Source: JALZKA01 sp963725035
Lineage (GTDB): Bacteria; Actinomycetota; Thermoleophilia; Solirubrobacterales; 70-9
Length of the DNA: 64,000 bases
Direction: 5' to 3'
Assembly (NCBI GenBank): GCA_963725035.1
Contig: CAVRWX010000003.1
Span: forward strand, 42,259 to 106,258
Shown here: one piece after another, positions 58,200 to 64,000 of the stretch
Layout: every line of letters starts with the position of its first letter
Numbering within the stretch: the first letter of the stretch is position 1
The notes under the pieces: model-generated
Told to the model about the DNA's origin: nothing
The model's database searches: none
What the model saw: only the letters and a program-made list of their open reading frames with translations
Program-made: the position numbers and the translations under genes

Positions 58200-58805
58200 G
58201 TAGACCCGTTCGGCCGGCTGATCGCGACGGACGCGCGCGGGACCCTGTTCGGCAATCGGGGCTGCCTCCACGACGACCGGCAGCAGATCGTCCGCAACCA
58301 CAGCAGCGAGCGCCGCTGGATCTCCTGCCTGACCGAGTTCAAGGGCCGAAGGCGCGAGCTCATGCAGCCCGGGCGCTACACGGAGCTCTTCTTCCTCGAC
58401 GAGGCGACCGCGCTCGCGGCTGGCCACCGCCCGTGCGCGGAGTGCAGGCGTGAGCGCTTCAACGAGTTCCGCGCGGCGTGGGCGGTCGGCCAGGGCGTCG
58501 ACCCGGCTTCCGTCCGCGTCGGCCCGCTCGATCGCGTCCTCCACGCCGAGAGGCTCGACGACGACGGAGGCAAGCGGACCTACGAGGCGCGGCTCGGCGA
58601 CCTGCCCGACGGCACGATGGTCTCGCTGGAACCGGATAGCGCCCACCTCCTTCGGGACGGTGCGCTCCACCCGTGGGGACCCGGCGGATACGGCCCAGCT
58701 GAGCCCGCCGATCCGGACCGGCAAGTCGACGTGCTGACTCCGCGCTCGATCGTGGCCGCCTTGCTCAACGGCTACGGGCTGGAATCGGGGCCAGAACCGC
58801 GCTAA
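58200..58805 (+). CDS. Conserved protein of unknown function, start unclear
   Basis: At least 147 residues from ATG 58362. Its matching sequence plainly begins earlier, at about 58200 (DPFGRLIATDARGTLFGNRGC, then HDDRQQIVRN), giving about 200 residues. The codon at that point is GTA, not a start codon. The central part (LMQPGRYTELFFLDEATALA and HRPCAECRRERFNEF) has a CxxC and several conserved charged residues. I recall this family as a conserved actinobacterial hypothetical but cannot name it. Function unknown. Confidence 0.6.
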   Translation, partial: VDPFGRLIATDARGTLFGNRGCLHDDRQQIVRNHSSERRWISCLTEFKGRRRELMQPGRYTELFFLDEATALAAGHRPCAECRRERFNEFRAAWAVGQGVDPASVRVGPLDRVLHAERLDDDGGKRTYEARLGDLPDGTMVSLEPDSAHLLRDGALHPWGPGGYGPAEPADPDRQVDVLTPRSIVAALLNGYGLESGPEPR

Positions 58806-58818
58806 GGTCCGGCGGCAG

Positions 58819-59670
58819 GTGAAACGGGCGCTTCGGACAGTCTTGGCGGTAGGGGCCGCGTCGGCTTTGGGTCTTGCGCTGGCGCAACCGGCCTCCGCGC
58901 TCAAAGTGAGGTACAAGCAGGAGCTGAACGTCGTCGACGCGGACTCGGTCGAGACCGTGGACGCCTTCTGTCCCAAGGAGCTTCATGTGACCGGGGGCGG
59001 GGCGTTCTCCAACGGCATCTACCAGGGGACGAAGATCCAGGACAGCTACCCAATCGACGGGGAAGACGACGGTTCCAAGCCGGACGATGGCTGGCGCGCG
59101 ACGATCTGGAACACGTCGGCGAGCTCCGTCAACACCGAAGCGCAGGCGATCTGCACGAAGCTGAAACCCAAGTACAAAACGAAGCTCTTCACTCCGACGA
59201 TCGACACGGGACGGGTCAACTGCGCGGACGGGACGAGTGCGTCGGGAGGAGGGATCAGCGTGAACGAGTCGTTCGCGTTCCCCTATGAGCTCATCTCGAG
59301 CCGCCCGTCGGCAGGCACTCAATCCGACTCGTGGTCGGACTTCGTGTTCGGGCCGGGGATGGCCGCCACGCAATCAATCGCATACGGGATCTGTGTTTCG
59401 AACGACGACGCGAGGCTGAGGACACGAGTCGGCAGCGTGGACGTGCCCGGAGACAATCAGGGCGGCGGGTCGGTTCTCTGCAAACCCAAGGAGAAGGTGC
59501 TCGGGGTCGGAGCAGCCGCGAACACTCAGCAGGCTGCGCTCGTGACCATTTTCGGAGCGGACAGCCTCGCCGACCCGGACACAAAGCTCGACGACGGGGC
59601 GACCATCACGGTCGACCACTTCGGCATGGGGTCCGTCGGGTCAGAGGCATACGCGGTCTGCGCCAAGTAG
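58819..59670 (+). CDS. Secreted protein, unknown function
   Basis: 283 residues from GTG 58819. A clean signal peptide (VLAVGAASALGLALAQPASA) and a mature chain of about 255 residues with six or seven Cys likely to form disulphides. The pattern is repeated: VDAFCPKELHVTGGG, then INTEAQAIC-like AQAICTKL, CADGTSASGGG, and a second half ending EAYAVCAK. The two halves look like a duplicated module. Common in soil actinobacteria as exported proteins of unknown role. The end abuts the next gene. Confidence 0.72.
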   Translation: MKRALRTVLAVGAASALGLALAQPASALKVRYKQELNVVDADSVETVDAFCPKELHVTGGGAFSNGIYQGTKIQDSYPIDGEDDGSKPDDGWRATIWNTSASSVNTEAQAICTKLKPKYKTKLFTPTIDTGRVNCADGTSASGGGISVNESFAFPYELISSRPSAGTQSDSWSDFVFGPGMAATQSIAYGICVSNDDARLRTRVGSVDVPGDNQGGGSVLCKPKEKVLGVGAAANTQQAALVTIFGADSLADPDTKLDDGATITVDHFGMGSVGSEAYAVCAK

Positions 59671-59681
59671 TCGCACTGGCG

Positions 59682-61299
59682 TTGGTTCTTGCAGGCGGCG
59701 CGCTGCTCGCTGCGCCCGCGCACGCCCAGCAGCCGACGCCGCCCGTCGCGTACCCCGAGGCGCCCGAGGTGTTCTCGGTCTCCGGGCGCGAGGCGTTTGA
59801 GATCGCCGCCGAGGAGCCGGAGGTCGCCGAGCTCACGGCAAAGCTCGGGCAGCTCTCGACGCGCGAGGAGGTGCGCGACGACGGGCGCTGGCAGGTCGGC
59901 TTCTTCTCCAAGGACGACGACGAGGTCGTCCAGGTCCACGTCGACGGCGGAAGCGGCGACGTCGTCGAGACCTGGACGGGAGCGCAGGTCGCGTGGTCGA
60001 TGGCCCGCGGTTACGAGGGCCAGTTCGGCCACGCGCTGAACGCGCCGTGGGTGTGGATCCCGCTCGCGCTCGTCTTCTTCCTCGGCCTTCTCGACTGGCG
60101 AAAGCCGCTTCGGATCGCCCACCTCGACCTGCTCGTGCTCCTCAGCTTCGGGGTGAGCCAGATCTTCTTCGACGCGGGCGAGGTCGGCGTCAGCGCGCCG
60201 CTCGTCTACCCGCCGCTCCTCTACCTCCTCGGGCGCATGCTGTGGGTGGGGTTCCGCGGCGGCTCCGAGCCGGGCCTGCGGCCGAGCGCGCCGCGGATGT
60301 TCCTGATCGTCGCGTGCCTGTTCGCGATCGCGTTCCGGGTGACGCTGAACCTCGCCGACTCGGGCGTGATCGACGTCGGCTACGCGGGGGTCGCCGGCGC
60401 CGAGCAGATCACGAGCGGCGAGCCGATCTACGGCGAGGGCCTCTTCCCCGAGGAGGTGCCGACCGGCGACACCTACGGCCCGGCGAACTATGTGGCGTAC
60501 GTGCCGTTCGAGCTCGTACTGCCGTGGTCGGGCGAGTGGGACGCGCTGCCCTCCGCGCACGCGGCATCGCTCTTCTTCGACATGGCGACGGTGTTCGGCC
60601 TCTTCATCCTGGGCCTTCGGGCGGGGGGACGCGGCGGCCCCGGGCAGCGCCTCGGCCTGATCCTCGCCTTCGCCTGGCTCACCTACCCCTACACGACCTA
60701 CGCACTCCAGTCGAACTCGAACGACTCGCTCGTCGCGGCGCTCCTGGTGTGGGGGCTGGTGGCGCTCGGCTCGCCGATCGGCCGCGGCGTCCTGGTCGGC
60801 CTCGCGGCGATGGTGAAGTTCGCGCCGCTCGCGCTGGTGCCGCTCTACGCGGTGGGCAGGCGCGGGCTCTCGGACCGCCTCGAGGGCTGGCGGCCGAGCT
60901 GGGCGCCGCTCCGCCCGGTCCTCCTCGCCGGCGCCGCCGCGGCGTTCACGATCGCGCTCCTGCTCGCCCACCCTGCCGATCGACCCGGGCCTCGCCACCT
61001 TCTACGAGCGCACGGTCGAGAGCCAGCTCGTGCGCGACAGCCCGTTCTCGATCTGGGGCCAGGTCGACGGCGTCGACGCGATCCAGCGCCTCGTGCTCAT
61101 AGGCGCGGGGATCCTCGCGATCGTCGTCGCGTTCAAGCCGGGCCGGCGGACGACCGCGCAGGTGGCCGCGCTCGCGGCAGCGGTCGTGATCGCGTCGCAA
61201 CTCGCGGTCGACCACTGGTTCTACCTCTACATACCGTGGTTCTGCGGGCTCGTCTTCGTGGCGCTTTCGACACCGGATCGACACAGTGCGCGCGCTTGA
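59682..61299 (+). CDS. Polytopic membrane protein, GT87/mannosyltransferase-like, one frameshift
   Basis: About 538 residues. The start is uncertain: TTG 59682 gives a short export signal (VLAGGALLAAPAHAQ). A PepSY-like extracellular domain (about 20-110) is followed by about ten TM helices with GLFPEEVPTGDTYGPANYVAYVPFE and YALQSNSNDSLVAALLVWG, as in DUF2029/GT87 polyprenol-phosphate-mannose-dependent transferases. A shift near 60975 separates the last two helices, which end at TGA 61299. Donor and acceptor unknown. Confidence 0.75.
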
Positions 61300-61322
61300 T
61301 GTAGCACAATTCGTGCTACAGT
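61296..61322 (+). promoter_or_regulatory. Promoter and palindromic operator of the toxin-antitoxin operon
   Basis: Perfect 8-bp inverted repeat TGTAGCAC (61300-61307) and GTGCTACA (61313-61320), 5-nt spacer. It overlaps TTGATG (61296-61301) and TACAGT (61317-61322), a -35/-10 pair with 15-bp spacing. The start codon at 61330 lies 7 nt after the -10, so transcription probably begins at the ATG itself (leaderless). Confidence 0.7.
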
Positions 61323-61329
61323 GTCCGCC

Positions 61330-61569
61330 ATGGCCCGTTCCCTTCACGTCCGCCTGGATTCGATTTCCGAAGAAGCTCTTGGCATCGTCAGGGCCGAGGG
61401 GATGACGGACTCGCAGGCAGTCCGCCGGGCCCTCGAAGAGGCCGCCGCCAGCAGGCGGTCTCGCGCTTCTCTTAGGGCAGAGGTACTAGCCCTCGCCGCC
61501 GATTCCGAGGATCGCGCCGAGATGGTCGCTGTGCGCGAGCTGATGAACGAGCTCGCCCCCGACGCCTAG
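61330..61569 (+). CDS. Ribbon-helix-helix antitoxin
   Basis: 79 residues from ATG 61330. Short N-terminal strand (MARSLHVRLDS) and two helices (EEALGIVRAEGMTDSQAVRRALEEAA), the RHH pattern, then a longer C-terminal helix likely used for toxin binding. It sits 7 nt upstream of a PemK/MazF toxin gene with its own ribosome site (GGAGAGAG). The operator palindrome at 61300-61320 overlaps the promoter, so it should autoregulate. Confidence 0.85.
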   Translation: MARSLHVRLDSISEEALGIVRAEGMTDSQAVRRALEEAAASRRSRASLRAEVLALAADSEDRAEMVAVRELMNELAPDA

Positions 61570-61576
61570 GAGAGAG

Positions 61577-61894
61577 ATGGTCCGAGGCGAGCTCTTCAAG
61601 CTGCCGGCGCCCAAGGGAGCGAAGGGGCACGAGCAGCGCGGGAGCCGGTACGCCGTCGTCGTGCAGGCCGACGAGCTACTCGGCTTAAGCACGGTCCTCG
61701 TCTCGCCAACGTCCGCGAGCGCGCGGCCGGCGACCTTTCGGCCCGGCATCGAGCTGAATGGCCAAGAGACCCGCGTCCTGGTCGAGCAGACGTCGGTCGT
61801 TGACCCGCAACGTCTGGGCCGAAGCGCCGGGAGGCTCGATGCGTCTGAGCTTCGCGCCGTGAACGAGGCGCTTGCGCTCGTCCTCGGCCTCTAG
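61577..61894 (+). CDS. PemK/MazF-family toxin (mRNA interferase)
   Basis: 105 residues from ATG 61577. PemK/MazF fold: VRGELFKLPAPKGAKGHEQRG (N-terminal strand with the family's GxE-like opening), SRYAVVVQADELL, STVLVSPTSASARPATF, and LVEQTSVVDPQRLGR, where the family has EQ and D residues near the active site. Such proteins cut mRNA at short motifs; the antitoxin upstream blocks them. Convergent with the beta-helix gene (the two stop codons overlap). Confidence 0.88.
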   Translation: MVRGELFKLPAPKGAKGHEQRGSRYAVVVQADELLGLSTVLVSPTSASARPATFRPGIELNGQETRVLVEQTSVVDPQRLGRSAGRLDASELRAVNEALALVLGL

Positions 61895-62910
61895 TTGCAG
61901 GCCTCGGCAGGCGTGCATTGAGCCGGGTTCGCGTTGTTCTTCGCGACGTTGTCGTGGCTCAGGTCGCCCGACGCGGAATCGATCCCGTAGTCGCCGTTGC
62001 GATTGGCGGTGTTACGAACGACCGGGTTCGTCGCTTCGCGTTGTTGATCCCGTCGTTTACGGCCTTGAGCACGGTGTTCTTGCGAATGACCGCGAGCGAG
62101 TTGTCGTCGGCGCTGATGCCGAGAAAGCCGCCGCGGGACTCGTTCTTCTCGACGAGCGTGGCTATCGCCCCGCCCTGCACGCTTATGTTGCTGAGCTCTG
62201 AGTCGCGGACGTCGTTGCCGATCACGTCGATGTCGTGGCCGCCGGATACGACGATGCCCGCTTGCACGGTGTCGGAGACCTCGTTCCCCCTCGCGAGCCC
62301 GCCCTCGACTCCGACGAAGCTGATCCCCGGGCGAGCTGAGAGCCCGAAGCCGCCGGTGCCCTCGATCGAGTTCTCGGCGGCCGTGTGATCTGAGCCGCTC
62401 ATGAACTCGATTCCGCCCTCGGTCAGCGTGTTGCCGTTGACCGTGACCCCTTCGGATCCGTCGACGAGCACGTTCGCAACCCCGTTCCCCAGGATGCGCG
62501 AGCGCTTGACCTTCGCGCCGTTGTACGCGGTGATCTGATCGGCTCGCTCTCCTGGCGGCGGATGAGCATGTGGTCCACGAGGAGTCCGGCCCCACCCGAG
62601 GCGACGATGCTGTGTCCGAAGCCGCGGAGGGTTCCATTCCGGACGACGACGTCCTCGTCGCCGGAAGTGCTCACGGCCACGTCCTCCCCATCGGCGCTAT
62701 CCCCCGGATCGTGTGGCCGTCGAGGTTGAGAGTGATCCCGTCCCCGTCGATCGCGAGGCCGGGCTCACCGTTCTCGCAGTGGATGTCCTTCTTGAGCTTC
62801 GTGTCCTTCGTGATCACGCTGCCGCAGCCGATCGCGGCTGAAGCGCTGCCGGCGCCCGCCGTCAAGAGAACGATCAGAGCGACGACCGGTGCGTAGAGCC
62901 TGAGTCCCAT
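61891..62910 (-). CDS. Secreted right-handed beta-helix protein, frameshifted
   Basis: Reconstructed at about 338 residues. Signal peptide at the start (VVALIVLLTAGAGSASA), then AIGCGSVITKDTKLKKDI, followed by GEPGLAIDGDGITLNLDGHTIRG, the opening seen in periplasmic copper-binding and pectate-lyase-type beta-helices. Repeats of VxxNxxxGFGxGI type continue through frame changes near 62690, 62540 and 62045. The end has DTGY-like turns and two Cys (QCTPAEAC). No catalytic residues identified. Function unknown. Confidence 0.75.
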
Positions 62911-63337
62911 TTCCCTGCCCCCTTTGAGGATGAGGACCCACGATACATGCGGCGGCCCGCCGGCCGCTCAGCGCTACTGGCTTGATCGTGAGCTTGCCCG
63001 ACTTGTCGCCTTCGCACTCCTTCGTCGCGGGCGCCTTCGCGTGGTAGGTGCCGTCGGCCTGGTCGGGGTGCTGGACCGCCCAGGCTCCCACCGCGCCGTT
63101 GGCCTTCGTCGAGCCGATCTTCTCGTCCTTGCCGGGCTGCTTGCGGTAGACGATCACCTTGCGCTTGTCGGCACACTTCTTCTTGGACTGGATCGTGCCC
63201 TCGTAGCTGTAGCCCGCCATGCCGATCGGCACGATCGCGACGAGCGAGACCTCCGTCTTCGCCTTGTCGCCCGCCTCCGCCGGGATCGCGGTCAGGGCCA
63301 GTGCTCCGAGTGCCGCTGCTGTCGCCAAGCGCTTCAT
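62765..63337 (-). CDS. Small secreted protein, unknown function
   Basis: The open frame is 190 residues from ATG 63337. A signal peptide (LATAAALGALALTAIPAEAG) is followed by a mature domain of about 105 residues with one disulphide-type Cys pair (KKCADKRK and TKECEGDK), ending in GKLTIKP. This resembles small exported beta proteins of actinobacteria. The last 60 residues are Arg/Gly-rich and overlap the start of the next gene, so a frameshift near 62985, where another frame has an early stop, probably hides the true end. Confidence 0.65.
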   Translation of the reverse strand: MKRLATAAALGALALTAIPAEAGDKAKTEVSLVAIVPIGMAGYSYEGTIQSKKKCADKRKVIVYRKQPGKDEKIGSTKANGAVGAWAVQHPDQADGTYHAKAPATKECEGDKSGKLTIKPVALSGRRAAACIVGPHPQRGQGNGTQALRTGRRSDRSLDGGRRQRFSRDRLRQRDHEGHEAQEGHPLRER

Positions 63338-63463
63338 GAGTGCTCCTTCGCTCGCCGTGCCTCAGGCGAGCCAGGGCCGGCGCGCCTGTCTTCTTCGCAA
63401 GGTAACAGTCGTTGGTGGGCGCGGGTGTTGAGGCGTTGCGCCCGGCGGCCGATAGGCGAAGAG

Positions 63464-64000
63464 ATGGAAGGTCTTTGGCATGAGTGGGAGCGTCTGACGC
63501 GATTCCTCGAGAGCTCGCGCGTCGTGTTCGCGCGCGAGCGGGTGATGTGGGAGTCACTCGACCTTGCCGACTTCGACGGCGCGCGGATCAAGACCACCCG
63601 CGATCAGGTCACGTACGACGTGGACCTTGATGATCACCTCGAGGCCTTGGCGGACGAGGAGATCCTCTGGGGCGCGGTGCTGGTGCACTCCTTCGCGCTG
63701 ACGCAGGCGGCGGCCGCCGAGAAGCTCGAAGATCGACATGAAGACGTCGTCGGGGATCGAGGACTGGGGCGGCAGGCTGCTCAAGGCGAACGGCAAGACG
63801 TGGGAGGACGTGAAAGGCGGCCTGGGTGGCGCGGTGGAGGTGGCGGTGGTTCGAAACGCGGTGGCGCATGGCACGCGGACGATCGGCGAGAGCGAGGTCG
63901 AGCGGCTGAGGAAGGCAGGGTCGAAGTCGGAGCGGAAGGCCGGATCGAAGAGGACGCTCAGCTACCCGCACCTACGTGGGTATCGCAATCGGCTGAAGAG
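63464..64000 (+). CDS. HEPN-domain-like protein, partial, one frameshift
   Basis: Starts at ATG 63464 (MEGLWHEWERLTRFLESSRV) and continues past the window edge. One frame change near 63728 joins QAAAAEKLE to DMKTSSGIEDWGGRLLKANGK. The following helix has VVRNAVAHG, the RNxxxH motif of HEPN ribonucleases and RiboL-PSP-type domains. HEPN proteins are often toxins or CRISPR/defence RNases; others are structural partners. The gene is truncated here, so neither function nor partner can be set. Confidence 0.6.
   Translation, partial: MEGLWHEWERLTRFLESSRVVFARERVMWESLDLADFDGARIKTTRDQVTYDVDLDDHLEALADEEILWGAVLVHSFALTQAAAAEKLEDRHEDVVGDRGLGRQAAQGERQDVGGRERRPGWRGGGGGGSKRGGAWHADDRRERGRAAEEGRVEVGAEGRIEEDAQLPAPTWVSQSAEE

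Overview
The window is GC-rich, densely coded DNA around a bacterial chromosomal replication origin. The order gyrA-gyrB-dciA-recF-dnaN-dnaA, then divergent rpmH-rnpA-yidD-yidC-jag-rsmG-parA-parB, is the classic origin neighbourhood. The adjoining FHA-FHA-PP2C-FtsW-PBP-PASTA kinase operon is typical of Actinomycetota. Together with the many secreted RTX-like and beta-helix proteins, my best guess is a deep-branching actinobacterium such as Thermoleophilia, but this is inference from gene content only.

Layout. (1) 72-11149, minus strand: a kinase, two FHA proteins, a PP2C phosphatase, FtsW/RodA, a class B PBP, a PASTA kinase, D-Ala-D-Ala ligase and an FAD oxidoreductase, mostly overlapping by 4 nt: a cell-wall growth and Ser/Thr-phosphorylation operon. 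(2) 11267-13955, plus: a membrane-anchored protein, prephenate dehydratase and an HNH endonuclease. (3) 14052-14240: a compact minus-strand RNA unit with a Shine-Dalgarno hairpin, two tiny ORFs and a terminator. (4) 14342-28387: the replication, supercoiling and partition core. (5) 28384-38961: a tRNA-Ile and metabolic genes (VOC, PNPOx, enoyl-CoA hydratase, zinc dehydrogenase, P450, cupin) with two TetR regulators, plus a secreted copper-radical oxidase. (6) 39742-45211: a large CSLREA/beta-helix surface protein and a PspC-histidine kinase-LuxR regulator triad. (7) 45245-51586: a methyltransferase, a four-gene minus operon (small basic protein, aminotransferase, second Ddl, PEP-mutase-like enzyme), and ArsR and AraC regulators. 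(8) 51679-64000: VOC, an XRE/nucleotidyltransferase module, a phosphodiesterase, a penicillin acylase, a GT87-type membrane protein, an RHH/PemK toxin-antitoxin, secreted beta-helix proteins, and a HEPN-type protein cut by the window edge.

Two features run through the whole window. First, a palindromic repeat (arm GGTGCCAGGCAC and its complement) sits at gene ends at about ten loci and has been read into the C-termini of at least three proteins as a VPGT-repeat tail. Second, many genes, including essential ones (gyrA, pbpA, pknB), carry single-base frameshifts, while long genes beside them are intact. This points mainly to indel errors in the assembly rather than wholesale gene decay. I give reconstructed gene spans for these cases and say so in each entry.
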